Assembly: GCA_002421605.1 (NCBI GenBank)
Contig: DISJ01000020.1
Location: 184,682 to 248,681, forward strand
Origin: Rhodobacteraceae bacterium UBA6213
GTDB taxonomy: Bacteria > Pseudomonadota > Alphaproteobacteria > Rhodobacterales > Rhodobacteraceae
Direction: 5' to 3'
DNA: 64,000 bases
Below the pieces are notes generated by a model. The model was not told where the DNA came from. It saw nothing but the letters and a program-made list of their open reading frames with translations, and searched no databases. This document shows, one piece after another, positions 33,673-42,530 of the stretch. How positions within the stretch are numbered: position 1 is the stretch's first letter; each line of letters starts with the position of its first letter. The position numbers and the translations under genes are program-made.

Positions 33673-34731
33673 ATGTTAAAGTCGATGATGGGGCGAGCGA
33701 TGCGTGCACGGATGAAAGAACGCGCAATTACACTGTTTGCTGCGGTCATCGGCGCTGCGGTTTTCATGGCTTTGGGCCTGCCGATGCCAATGCTGCTTGG
33801 CCCGCTTGCAGGTTGTCTGATATTTGCGCTGGCCGGGGCCCCGCTGCGCGACATGGGCGCGCTTGGCACCTTCATGCGCACCTTTCTGGGCGTTGCCATT
33901 GGCGCATCGGTGACACCCGCGTTGGTCGCAGCACTGCCCCATTACACCGCAACCTTGGCGCTGGTGCCGGTGTTCGTGGCGACCATTGGCGCGGTCGGTT
34001 ACCCGTTCTTTCGCCGTGTGATGGGGTTTGATCACCCGACTGCCTTTTATTCGGCCATGCCGGGCGGTTTGCAGGACATGCTGGTGTTTGGCGCCGAGGC
34101 CGGGGGCGATGTGCGCGCGATGAGTCTGGTGCACGCAACGCGGGTGCTGACCATCGTTACGGTGCTGCCGTTTCTGATGACCTTTGTTTGGGGTATCGAC
34201 CTTAGCCGCCCGCCGGGGGCGCCGCTGGGTTCGGTGCCGCCGCTGGAACTGGTGCTGATGCTTGGCGCGGCGGTGATTGGCTGGAAGGGCGGCGAGCGGA
34301 TCGGGCTTTTCGGGGCCTCAATCCTTGGGCCGATGATCTTGACGGCGGCGCTCAGCCTTGCGGGGTTCATCCATGTACGCCCACCTGCCGAGGTGATCTG
34401 GGCGGCACAGCTGTTTATCGGGCTTTCGGTGGGGGCAAAATACGCGGGAATCACCGGCCGAGAGCTGCGCCTGTTCGTTGGGGCGGGAATCGGGTTTTCC
34501 GCGCTTTTGGCGCTGATCTCGATGGGCTTCATCGAGGTGGCGCACCTGCTTTCGCCTGCGCCCGCGCTGGATGTGATTCTATCGTTCCTGCCCGGTGGGC
34601 AGGCGGAGATGGTGGTGATCGCCATTGTCGCGGGGTCTGACGTGGCTTTTGTGGTGACCCACCATCTGGCGCGGATGATTCTGGTGATTCTGACCGCGCC
34701 GCTGATCGGGCGCTGGCTTGGCAAAAGCTAA
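33673..34731 (+). CDS. AbrB-family (ammonia monooxygenase-like) inner-membrane protein
   Basis: A membrane protein of the AbrB/PF05145 type with about ten predicted helices in two repeats. Each half carries the GLPMPMLLGPLAGC- or LFGASILGPMILTAALSL-type motif and a GVAIGASVTPAL / GLSVGAKYAGITG motif. Proteins of this family are often annotated ammonia monooxygenase without support. The start is uncertain: ATG 33673, or ATG 33700 (GGGG six bases upstream) or 33712; the GTG at 33658 also keeps frame. It is the gene immediately downstream of the FNR-type box. Confidence 0.85.
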   Translation: MLKSMMGRAMRARMKERAITLFAAVIGAAVFMALGLPMPMLLGPLAGCLIFALAGAPLRDMGALGTFMRTFLGVAIGASVTPALVAALPHYTATLALVPVFVATIGAVGYPFFRRVMGFDHPTAFYSAMPGGLQDMLVFGAEAGGDVRAMSLVHATRVLTIVTVLPFLMTFVWGIDLSRPPGAPLGSVPPLELVLMLGAAVIGWKGGERIGLFGASILGPMILTAALSLAGFIHVRPPAEVIWAAQLFIGLSVGAKYAGITGRELRLFVGAGIGFSALLALISMGFIEVAHLLSPAPALDVILSFLPGGQAEMVVIAIVAGSDVAFVVTHHLARMILVILTAPLIGRWLGKS

Positions 34732-34742
34732 CCGCTGCGGGG

Positions 34743-36944
34743 TTAAAGCGCGGCCATCTCTTGGCGGATCATGCGGTTGTCACCGCGCGCCAGCACCCAA
34801 TGGCCGAGCTGCTTGGCTAGCGCGGGGTGCCCGCTTGCCAGCGCGCGTTTGAACAGCTCTCGCTGATAGCGCGGAAATTCGCGCCGCGCGCGCAGACGGT
34901 TGTAGAACCCCGCCTCGGTCAGGCTGCCGTCGAGCGCGGCAAGGATGATCGGGTTCAATATCCCCATCTGGTGCAGCGATGATCCAAGCCGGTGGCCAAG
35001 CAAGGGCGTGCGCAGCTTGACCACGTTGGGGGCGTTAAACCGCGCGACGTGCCCGGCATCAAGCGGCTCGTAGGGGTCGAACAGTATCGAAACGCGGCGC
35101 GCCAGTTTCGAGGCTTCGGCCGCATCGCCGTATTTGCCCGACCAGTCGCGATCCCACGCCACGCTATAGCGCGTTTCCCAAGGCACCAAGGCGCGATCGA
35201 GTGTGGACTGTGGGCTGATCGCCACCACATCAGCCCCCGGACAGGCCGCTGAAAACGCCGCCGCCGCATACCCCCCCATCGAAGCGCCGTAGAACACCAC
35301 CCGCTCGAATTGCGCAAAAAAGCCTGTTGCGGCAAGCCGGTCGAACTCGTCCGCAACCCATTGGTCGCGATACCAAGTCCACCCGCCTGCCAGAACGCCG
35401 AGCATCGACCAGCCCTGCTTCTCGATGAAGTGAAAGCCCCAAGGCCGGCGCTCTTCACGCTTGTTCATGGCGATGTCGAGATTGTCGAAGGTAACCACCA
35501 GCGTGCGCCCGCGCGGCATATAGAGGAACGAATGGCTGCCGTTGTCGGTATAAAAACCGTCACGCCCGGCCAAACCGCGCGCCATTTTGGCCCATTCTGG
35601 GTCGGTCGCGGTTTCGATGGGAGGTTTGGGGGTAAAGCGGGCGCGGTTGACCTCGGTTCCGCCATCGTCGCGTTTGCTGAGGTAGTCGAGCGTGCCGTAG
35701 TCCCTCAAAAAGGGAACACTGCCAGAGCCTTTGCGGATATCCAGCAACATCCGGCTGTCTGAATGCACGCACGCATCAAGAATAGGCGCTATATACTTGA
35801 TTTTGTGGGCATCTCCGAAGCCCGCCAAATTGGCGATCAGGTCGGTTGGGCGCAGGTCTTTGGCGCGGTTGATAACGCGCACCCGTTCTGGTGCCACGCC
35901 GTTGCCGTGTAGAAAGGCGCGGTAAGGTGCCACCCAATCAGAGGGGTGTGGCGCCCACTCGCCGCTATGGGTTAGGTCTATCAGGGCGATGTCGCAATCC
36001 CATTTGCTATACGCGGCCAGCGCCAGCGCCTGTGCGCCACCGCCAAGGTCGGCAAATGTTGTAACCTCGGGCAAATCGACCGCGTCGATCAGCGCGGTGT
36101 CAAAAACATGCCTGCCGCGCTCGCCAATTGGTGCAGCCTCGGGGTGGACCCCGTGCTTTTCAACGAGCGCTTCCAGAAACGAGCCCGCTGGCGGCAACCC
36201 GCCAAAACGCCGCCCCATTTCGCGCTTGTTCGACGCCCAAAGGTGCAGCGCTGTTGTAGCCTCGGTCAACCGCGCTTCGACCTTTTTTGCCTTGCGAATC
36301 ATCCGGGTACGCTCTGGGAACGGAATCGGATAAAACGCCTCGAGCGGTTGCACCTGATCCAGCAATCCGTGCTTGGCCACGAAATGGGTAATCATCATCG
36401 GCCCCCAGACACCCCAGGGTTGCTGGCTGACATGCACGGGCGTGCCTGCGGCCTTTGCGGCCGCGTAGTCGTCACGCAAGCTCGGCTTGACGAACTCGGG
36501 GATCGCAAAGCGGTCTTCCATGAAGGTGATGATGTCGGCCAGAATCGCGCTATCGGCGGGCAGACCCAGCACCGCGTTGTTGACGCGGGTTTCGCCGGGC
36601 AACTCGAACCCCATCACATAGTCGCCCTCATAGTCCATCGGGCGGTGGCAGTAGACATCGGTATCAACCCAGATCATCCCCGGGTTCTGCGCGATCATGT
36701 GAATGCGGAAGTAATCAGCGAACAGCGCGAAGCTGTCTTTCTTTTCATATTTGATGAAATCGTCGGTATCGAGCACCTCGCGCCCATCGCGGCGGATCAC
36801 GCCTTCGGGCACGTTGGGGATATCTTCAAACGAATAAAGCGTGATCTTCTGGCCCTGATTGACGAAGGACTTGAGGCAGAGAATTTCAAGCCAACTCAAG
36901 CGCCCGCCGATCCACAGCGTTCCAACCTCGCGCACCCGTCCCAT
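34743..36944 (-). CDS. Tri-domain protein: DXD glycosyltransferase + methyltransferase-like + alpha/beta-hydrolase-like
   Basis: A 733-residue cytoplasmic fusion. Residues 1-265 resemble capsular-polysaccharide/mannosyltransferase glycosyltransferases: IWVDTDVYCHRP holds the metal-binding Asp94-x-Asp96, and the WASNKREMG end closes it. Residues about 290-420 look like a class I methyltransferase (FADLGGGAQALALAAYSKWD with GGG 301-303). Residues about 465-733 form an alpha/beta-hydrolase-like domain with the nucleophile-elbow GASMGGYAAAAF (Ser555). The last domain is clearly related to the product of 41569. No signal peptide is present. It is divergent from the 37082 operon and is read here as glycan synthesis or decoration; the actual product is unknown. 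Confidence 0.8.
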   Translation of the reverse strand: MGRVREVGTLWIGGRLSWLEILCLKSFVNQGQKITLYSFEDIPNVPEGVIRRDGREVLDTDDFIKYEKKDSFALFADYFRIHMIAQNPGMIWVDTDVYCHRPMDYEGDYVMGFELPGETRVNNAVLGLPADSAILADIITFMEDRFAIPEFVKPSLRDDYAAAKAAGTPVHVSQQPWGVWGPMMITHFVAKHGLLDQVQPLEAFYPIPFPERTRMIRKAKKVEARLTEATTALHLWASNKREMGRRFGGLPPAGSFLEALVEKHGVHPEAAPIGERGRHVFDTALIDAVDLPEVTTFADLGGGAQALALAAYSKWDCDIALIDLTHSGEWAPHPSDWVAPYRAFLHGNGVAPERVRVINRAKDLRPTDLIANLAGFGDAHKIKYIAPILDACVHSDSRMLLDIRKGSGSVPFLRDYGTLDYLSKRDDGGTEVNRARFTPKPPIETATDPEWAKMARGLAGRDGFYTDNGSHSFLYMPRGRTLVVTFDNLDIAMNKREERRPWGFHFIEKQGWSMLGVLAGGWTWYRDQWVADEFDRLAATGFFAQFERVVFYGASMGGYAAAAFSAACPGADVVAISPQSTLDRALVPWETRYSVAWDRDWSGKYGDAAEASKLARRVSILFDPYEPLDAGHVARFNAPNVVKLRTPLLGHRLGSSLHQMGILNPIILAALDGSLTEAGFYNRLRARREFPRYQRELFKRALASGHPALAKQLGHWVLARGDNRMIRQEMAAL

Positions 36945-37081
36945 ACCCAGTACCTGCCCTTTGTTTTACCCGCCATGATGCGTCAAACTGCAAGCGCTGC
37001 CAATGGCTTTGCAGGGCGCGCGTTTGCGCGCGGTGCCGACTGTGCTAGGAAAGTGGCAACGGTAGGTGAACGGGGCAGGTA

Positions 37082-39358
37082 ATGGCGAAGGCGGTGGTGA
37101 TGCAGAGCACGCTGGGTGTGACACCCGAGGTGCTTGACGCGCTCGCTTGGCCCGAGGGCGAGGGCTATGCCTTTCGCATCTTTTTTGCAGCCCCTGCCCC
37201 GGGCGATCGGTTTACCGATGCGCCGCGCGCAGGTTGCGCCGAGGTGCGCGAACTGCGCGAGGTTTCCGGCGGCATGTTGGTGGTGGGGGTCAGTGATGCG
37301 CTGCCCTTGCGGTTGGCGCTAGCCACCGGCGAGATCGAGATTTTCCCCGACGCGCCCGAACAGGAACGGTTTGCAGGCAAGAACGCGCTTTTAGCCCTGC
37401 GTGTGGAAGAACCTGCCGAGGCGGTTGTGGATTGGCTTGCCTATCACGCAGGCCAACACGGGGCCGAGGCCGCGGTGATCGTGAACCGCGCGCCGCCCGA
37501 CAGCCCGGCGGGTGGACCGGCCGAATTTGCCTATGCAATCGAGCAGGGTTGCAAGGCGCGCGGGCTGGCGCTGGTGGTGGCGGTGATCGACTGCGCGGTG
37601 CCTTTGGGCAAGCCCGCCTCTGCGGGCGAAAACCAGCTCTGGCTTGCGCCCGACGCGCCCGGCAAGGACCGTATGGAGGTGCCCCCCGATGACCCCTGGC
37701 GCGCGCCGCTTGGGCAGGGGCTAGTGTATGAGATTGCCAAGTGGCGGTATCTGGCGCGCGCCCGCGCGGTGCTGACGCTGGATGTGACCGACATCCTCGC
37801 GGCACGCGACGCGGGGGCGCCCACCGCTTTTGACATCTGCGCTGCCTCAAAGGGCGGCGTGGTGCTGATGGTCGGGCGGCGCATCTATCCTTGGCGGGTG
37901 CGCAAAGGTCAGCCGGAACGCTTTGGCGACCATATTTGCCGACAATTCGATTCTCGCCGCGGCATCGCCCGCTGGGGCGTGGCACCCGAACGCGCGGGGC
38001 TGCAAAACACCTGGCGCGCGATTCGTGTGGCCTATGCGCGCCCCGAGCCCGGGCAGGTCATTCATTTCTGGCGCGCCATGGCGCTGCGCGTGCCCGGGCG
38101 TGCGGCATCGGAACTGGCACCCAAGACCTCGCTGATCGAAGACCCTGATCTGTTGGCGATGGCGAAGGATGTTTTTGGGCACAAGCCAGTGCGCCCCCCC
38201 GTCTCGGCGACACGGCGCGCCCCGGCGGCAGCGTTGGCGGCGGGGCGCACCTGCATCGTGACCACGATGAAGAACGAAGGACCCTTCATTCTGGAATGGC
38301 TTGCCTATCACCGCGCCATCGGGGTCGATGATTTTCTGATCTATACCAACGACTGCACCGACGGCACCGACACGATGCTGCAATTGCTGCAGGCCAAAGG
38401 GCTGGTGCAGCAGCGCGAAAACCCGTTTCGGGCGGTAAAGTTGCCGCCGCAGCACGCGGCATTGCAGGCCGCCGAAGACGAGCCGCTGATTCAGAATTGC
38501 GGCTGGGCGATCTGCATGGATGTGGACGAGTTCATCAACGTCAAGATCGGCGATGGCACGCTGGCCGCCCTTTACGCGGCGATGGGCGAGGCCAACATGA
38601 TTTCGCTGACCTGGCGGTTGTTTGGCAATTCGGACGTGCATGGCTATCAGGACCGCTTTTTGCTGGAGCAGTTCACCCGCGCCGCCCCCGAAGTGGTGCG
38701 CAAGCCGCATCAGGCTTGGGGCTTCAAGACGCTGTTTCGCAATATCGACATCTACAAGAAGCTTGGTGTGCACCGCCCCAAGGGATTGATTCCCGATCTT
38801 TGGGATCAGGTGCAGTGGCTGAACGGATCGGGCCGCCCGATGCCGCGCGAGATGTTTCGCAATGGCTGGCGCTCGACGCTGGAAACCTATGGCTATGACT
38901 GGGTGCAGCTGAACCATTACGCGGTGCGCTCGGCCGAAAGCTTTCTGGTCAAGCGCGACCGTGGCCGCGTGAACCATGTCGATCGCGACCAAGGGCTGAA
39001 CTACTGGTTCCGCATGAACCACAACGCGGTCGAAGAGCGTTCGATCCAGCGCATGATCCCCGCCTTGCGCGCGGAATGGAACCGCCTTCTGGGCGATCCG
39101 GAGATTGGTGCAGCCCACGCCGCCGCGGTTGCCGCCCACCGCGCCAAGATCAGTGAGCTGCGCGCCGAGGCGCAGCCCGAAGCCTTTTACGCCGAACTGA
39201 CCGGGCCGAGGCTAGAGCAGTTGAGCCGGATGTTGCAGATGTTTGGCTCTGCCGTGTTCAACGCAGGGCCCGGCGTGATCCCGCCCGATCTGCACGAGCG
39301 CGCGTTGGCGCCGGATTTCTTCTTTACGGTCGAACACGCGGGCGAGGCCGAGCATTGA
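37082..39358 (+). CDS. Large GT2-family glycosyltransferase with a degenerate N-terminal GT-like copy
   Basis: A 758-residue protein. The C-terminal half (about 390-660) is a PF13704-type glycosyltransferase: VTTMKNEGPFILEWLAYH near 394-410, NDCTDGTD, the metal motif CMDVDEFINV near 480, SLTWRLFGNSDVHGY, and NHYAVRSAESFLVKRDRGRV. The N-terminal half has related stretches: DWLAYH near 117, a DVTD at about 234 where DVDE would be, and a FDICAASKGGVVLMVGRR piece. These look like a worn copy of the same fold. Catalysis is expected only in the C-terminal half. It is the first gene of a same-strand row with 39429, 40380 and 41569. Confidence 0.8.
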   Translation: MAKAVVMQSTLGVTPEVLDALAWPEGEGYAFRIFFAAPAPGDRFTDAPRAGCAEVRELREVSGGMLVVGVSDALPLRLALATGEIEIFPDAPEQERFAGKNALLALRVEEPAEAVVDWLAYHAGQHGAEAAVIVNRAPPDSPAGGPAEFAYAIEQGCKARGLALVVAVIDCAVPLGKPASAGENQLWLAPDAPGKDRMEVPPDDPWRAPLGQGLVYEIAKWRYLARARAVLTLDVTDILAARDAGAPTAFDICAASKGGVVLMVGRRIYPWRVRKGQPERFGDHICRQFDSRRGIARWGVAPERAGLQNTWRAIRVAYARPEPGQVIHFWRAMALRVPGRAASELAPKTSLIEDPDLLAMAKDVFGHKPVRPPVSATRRAPAAALAAGRTCIVTTMKNEGPFILEWLAYHRAIGVDDFLIYTNDCTDGTDTMLQLLQAKGLVQQRENPFRAVKLPPQHAALQAAEDEPLIQNCGWAICMDVDEFINVKIGDGTLAALYAAMGEANMISLTWRLFGNSDVHGYQDRFLLEQFTRAAPEVVRKPHQAWGFKTLFRNIDIYKKLGVHRPKGLIPDLWDQVQWLNGSGRPMPREMFRNGWRSTLETYGYDWVQLNHYAVRSAESFLVKRDRGRVNHVDRDQGLNYWFRMNHNAVEERSIQRMIPALRAEWNRLLGDPEIGAAHAAAVAAHRAKISELRAEAQPEAFYAELTGPRLEQLSRMLQMFGSAVFNAGPGVIPPDLHERALAPDFFFTVEHAGEAEH

Positions 39359-39380
39359 GTGCATGGTGCCACGTGCTGCC

Positions 39381-39416
39381 GCCTCCGGCGGGGATATTTG
39401 GGCCGAAGCATTTTGC
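39381..39416 (+). repeat. Dispersed intergenic repeat, copy 1
   Basis: GCCTCCGGCGGGGATATTT then GGGCCGAAGCATTTTGC, lying between the stop at 39358 and the ATG at 39429. It shares the core GGGGATATTT-N5-7-TGAAGCA (here CGAAGCA) with the copies at 45.7, 51.2 and 51.3 kb. It is a small element of REP-like size and shows no transposase. Confidence 0.8.
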
Positions 39417-39428
39417 GTGGGTCGCGCG

Positions 39429-40376
39429 ATGAGCGGCGTTACGGTTGTCAGCACAATGAAAAACGAGGGTGCGTTCCTTTTGGAATGGGTGGCCCATTAC
39501 AAGGGCTTGGGGGCCGAGCATTTGTTCATCGCCACCAACGACTGTGCCGATGTTACGGTCGAGATGGTGCAGCGGTTGCAATATCTGGGCCTGGCGCGCC
39601 ACCACGCCACGCGCCACACCCAGCATGGCGGCATTCAGCGCGCAGCACTGCGCCAGTCGCGCTGGTACGACGAGGTCACCAAGGCTGACTGGATTCTGGT
39701 GTGCGATGCGGACGAATTTCTGACGGTGAAGGCAGCTGATGGCTCATTCGCAGCGCTGATCGGTTCCGCGCCCGTTGGTGCCGAGGTGATTGGCATCAGT
39801 TGGCGCATTTTCGGCTCGGGTGGCATTGTGCGCTATGAAGACCGCCTGGTGACCCAGCAATTTCTTCGCGCCGAGCCCGAGGGCGCGGGGGGAACCTATG
39901 TCAAATCGCTGTTTCGGGGTTTGGAAAACATCGCGCGGATAGGCATTCACATGCCCCATCCGCGCGCCGATTTGGGCCGCCCGCTTGCGCGTTGCATGGC
40001 GGGCGGTGCGCCTTGGAAGCCGGTTAAGGGCGAATTGATCCTGCGGGCCGAGCGTGGTGCGGCGCAGATGAACCACTATGCTTTGCGTTCGCGCGACTCG
40101 TTTCTTGTCAAGCGCGATCGGGGCCGGGTGAACCATGCGGGCCAGGATATGGGCGAGGAGTATTGGCGGCGGTTTGAACACGGCGAGGTTGTGTGCGATG
40201 CGATCCGTCGCCACGATGGCGCCACTGCGCGCTGGCTGGGCGCGTTGCATGGCGACCCGGTGCTAAGCGACCTGCATGCCCGCGCGGTGGAATGGCACCG
40301 GGCGCGCGCAGCCGAACTGTTGGCGCGGCCCGACTGGGGGGCACTTGCCCTTCGCCTGACAGCGGGGCAAAGCTAG
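39429..40376 (+). CDS. PF13704-type glycosyltransferase (315 aa)
   Basis: A single-domain GT-A fold glycosyltransferase. It starts MSGVTVVSTMKNEGAFLLEW, has NDCADVT near 38-44, the Asp-x-Asp motif CDADEFLTV near 93-98, SWRIFGSGGIVRYEDRLVTQ, and the downstream NHYALRSRDSFLVKRDRGRV. This matches the C-terminal halves of the neighbouring 37082 and 40380 products. The ATG at 39429 is chosen; the frame extends back to a GTG at 39363, but that part would translate the dispersed repeat. No clear ribosome site is seen. Confidence 0.85.
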   Translation: MSGVTVVSTMKNEGAFLLEWVAHYKGLGAEHLFIATNDCADVTVEMVQRLQYLGLARHHATRHTQHGGIQRAALRQSRWYDEVTKADWILVCDADEFLTVKAADGSFAALIGSAPVGAEVIGISWRIFGSGGIVRYEDRLVTQQFLRAEPEGAGGTYVKSLFRGLENIARIGIHMPHPRADLGRPLARCMAGGAPWKPVKGELILRAERGAAQMNHYALRSRDSFLVKRDRGRVNHAGQDMGEEYWRRFEHGEVVCDAIRRHDGATARWLGALHGDPVLSDLHARAVEWHRARAAELLARPDWGALALRLTAGQS

Positions 40377-40379
40377 CGC

Positions 40380-41450
40380 ATGCGGTTTCTGGCCATACTC
40401 GCGGTAAAGGACGAAGGCAGCTTTCTGCTTGACTGGCTTGCGCATCACCGCGCTGCGGGCATCAGCGACGTGTTGGCGATTTCCAACGATTGCAGCGACG
40501 GCACCGATGCGATGCTGGATCGGCTGGAGGCGCTAGGGTGGCTGGTGCATCAGCGCAACCCGGCACCCCACCCCAAGGGGGCACAATGGTCGGCGCTGAA
40601 ACTAGCCGAGCGCCACCCGCTATTGGCTGCCGCCGACTGGGTGATTACGCTCGATATCGACGAGTACCTCAACATCCACGTGGGCGATCACCGCTTGCCT
40701 GCGCTGCTTGCCGCTTGCCCCGACGCGCATGCGCTGGCGCTTTCGTGGCGGATGTTTGGCAATTGCGGGGTGATGGGCTATTGCGACCGCCCGGTGAGCG
40801 AGCAGTTTTTGCGCGCGGCCCCTGCCGAAATGATCTGGCCGTGGCGCGCGCAAATGCTCAAGACGCTGTGGCGCAATGACGGGCACTGGGCCAAGCCCGG
40901 CGTACACCGCCCGCGTGCCCCCGACCCCGCGCGGCAAAATGAGCAGATCTGGCGCGATGGTTCGGGGCGCCAGTTGCCCGACGCCTATCGCAGCGGGCGG
41001 CTGTTTGCGCCGCTGGGGCAAAGGAACTGGGATCTGGCGCAGATCAACCATTACGCGCTTGGCGCAATGCAGGCCTATGTGGTCAAAGCCGCACGAGGCC
41101 GCGCCAACCGCGATGCCTCGGCTTTTGATATGTCGTATTGGGTCGAGCGCAATTTCTGCGAGGAAGAGGACCGCTCGGTTCTGGCACTGGCGGACGTGGT
41201 AGCACCGCTGCGCGCCGAACTGGCCGCCGACCCCGAACTTGCCGCGCGGCACGCGCAGGCGGTGGAATGGCGACGCGAACGATTCGCCACGCTGATGCTG
41301 CAAGAGCCTTACCGCGCGCTTTTCGGGCGATTGCTGCTGGCCCCGCCCAGCCGACCACTTGCAGGCGAGGCAGCCGCCGTAATGCTGGGTTGGGCGCAGC
41401 GCGCAGCACAAGTGGAACGCGAAACAATCGCGCCTTCGCCTACAGACTAG
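40380..41450 (+). CDS. PF13704-type glycosyltransferase (356 aa)
   Basis: The third glycosyltransferase of the row, starting only three bases after the previous stop. It begins MRFLAILAVKDEGSFLLDWL, has NDCSDGTDAML, the metal motif LDIDEYLNI near 92-99, SWRMFGNCGVMGY, and the more diverged NHYALGAMQAYVVKAARGR segment. The acceptor loop differs strongly from its neighbours, suggesting another sugar acceptor. A likely soluble cytoplasmic enzyme; it is 119 bases upstream of the hydrolase-like gene. Confidence 0.85.
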   Translation: MRFLAILAVKDEGSFLLDWLAHHRAAGISDVLAISNDCSDGTDAMLDRLEALGWLVHQRNPAPHPKGAQWSALKLAERHPLLAAADWVITLDIDEYLNIHVGDHRLPALLAACPDAHALALSWRMFGNCGVMGYCDRPVSEQFLRAAPAEMIWPWRAQMLKTLWRNDGHWAKPGVHRPRAPDPARQNEQIWRDGSGRQLPDAYRSGRLFAPLGQRNWDLAQINHYALGAMQAYVVKAARGRANRDASAFDMSYWVERNFCEEEDRSVLALADVVAPLRAELAADPELAARHAQAVEWRRERFATLMLQEPYRALFGRLLLAPPSRPLAGEAAAVMLGWAQRAAQVERETIAPSPTD

Positions 41451-41568
41451 GCGGCGACAAGAAACAGTCGCCCTCAAAAAATCCCGGTTTGGTCTATATC
41501 CGGCCCGGTTAGGTGCTATGCTTGGCCTTACTTGGGGGCGCTGACTGCGCAAAACATGCAGGAAACCG

Positions 41569-42528
41569 ATGTTGAGCGGAGTCGAAACCACGACCGATCT
41601 TACCGCATTGAGCCAGGAAGAATGGGCGAGCCGGTTGGACGAGATCGGCGACGAAGCTGGCTATTGCGAGCGGCTTGGGGCGCGGCACCGGGTATTTTTT
41701 CTTGATGAAGGGCCGGTGCTGCTGGTCAGTTTCGAAACCGTGGCAGATATTCGCGCGCGCCAGCCTGACCAATTGCCGATGGCGCACGCGATTGCCAAGG
41801 CGCGCGGATGGTCGTGTCTTTCGGTCATCAGCGAGGGCGACACTTGGTTTCGTGACCGCGCTGTTTATGGCTATTTCGACCGGCTGGTGGACGACGCCTT
41901 CTTTGAAGATTTCGACCGTGTGGTGTTTTACGGCGCAGGGCAGGCAGGCTATGCGGCGGCGGCCTTTGCCGTTACCGCCCCCGGCGCCACGGTGATCGCG
42001 CTGGCCCCGCAAGCGACGCTTGAAACGTCCATCGCAGGTTGGGATGACCGTTTCCCGCAAATGCGCCGCACCGCCTTTGACGACCGCTACGGTTATGCGC
42101 CCGACATGCTGGAAGGCACGGGCGAGGCCTTCTTGCTTTTCGATCCGCTGGTAAAGCTTGATGCAATGCACGCCACGCTTTTCCGCGCGCCCTACGTGAC
42201 AGCGCTGCCCTGCCCGGCGATTGGCCAAAATCCCGAGGCAATTCTGCTGGGGCTGGGGTTGCTTGAACAGATGCTGGTCGCCGCCTGTGAGGGCCGTTTC
42301 AGCGCTGCGGTGTTCTGGCGGCTTTACCGGGCGCGGCGCGATTCAACACGCTGGCTGCGCCTGTTGGCGGCGCATTGCGAGGCGGCCAATCGGCCCTATC
42401 TGACAGCGCTGTTGTTGCGCAACGCAGTGCGGCGGCTGAACGCACCACGTTTCCGGCGGCGTTTCGAGGTTCTTGAAACCGAGCTTGCCGCCAAAGGCAT
42501 CACCCTGCCGCCTGAAAAGATATCCTGA
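41569..42528 (+). CDS. Hydrolase-fold protein lacking the nucleophile serine
   Basis: A 319-residue protein related to residues 465-733 of the tri-domain product. The matching stretches are GWSCLSVISEGDTWFRDR against GWSMLGVLAGGWTWYRDQ, and RVVFYGAGQAGYAAAAF (about 117-133) against RVVFYGASMGGYAAAAF. At the nucleophile-elbow the serine is replaced by glycine (GAGQAG, Gly124), so it is unlikely to be a serine hydrolase. A further shared segment is ALAPQATLETSI. It follows the glycosyltransferases on the same strand behind an AGGAA site. The function is unknown. Confidence 0.75.
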   Translation: MLSGVETTTDLTALSQEEWASRLDEIGDEAGYCERLGARHRVFFLDEGPVLLVSFETVADIRARQPDQLPMAHAIAKARGWSCLSVISEGDTWFRDRAVYGYFDRLVDDAFFEDFDRVVFYGAGQAGYAAAAFAVTAPGATVIALAPQATLETSIAGWDDRFPQMRRTAFDDRYGYAPDMLEGTGEAFLLFDPLVKLDAMHATLFRAPYVTALPCPAIGQNPEAILLGLGLLEQMLVAACEGRFSAAVFWRLYRARRDSTRWLRLLAAHCEAANRPYLTALLLRNAVRRLNAPRFRRRFEVLETELAAKGITLPPEKIS

Positions 42529-42530
42529 AA

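Noticed and set aside
37847..39139. 430-codon minus-strand frame opposite the large glycosyltransferase
   Set aside because: Shadow frame; the plus strand carries intact glycosyltransferase motifs and no ribosome site is present on the minus strand.
41452..41478. GGCGAC/GTCGCC hairpin after the third glycosyltransferase gene
   Set aside because: Six-base stem followed by A residues, not U; only a weak hairpin.
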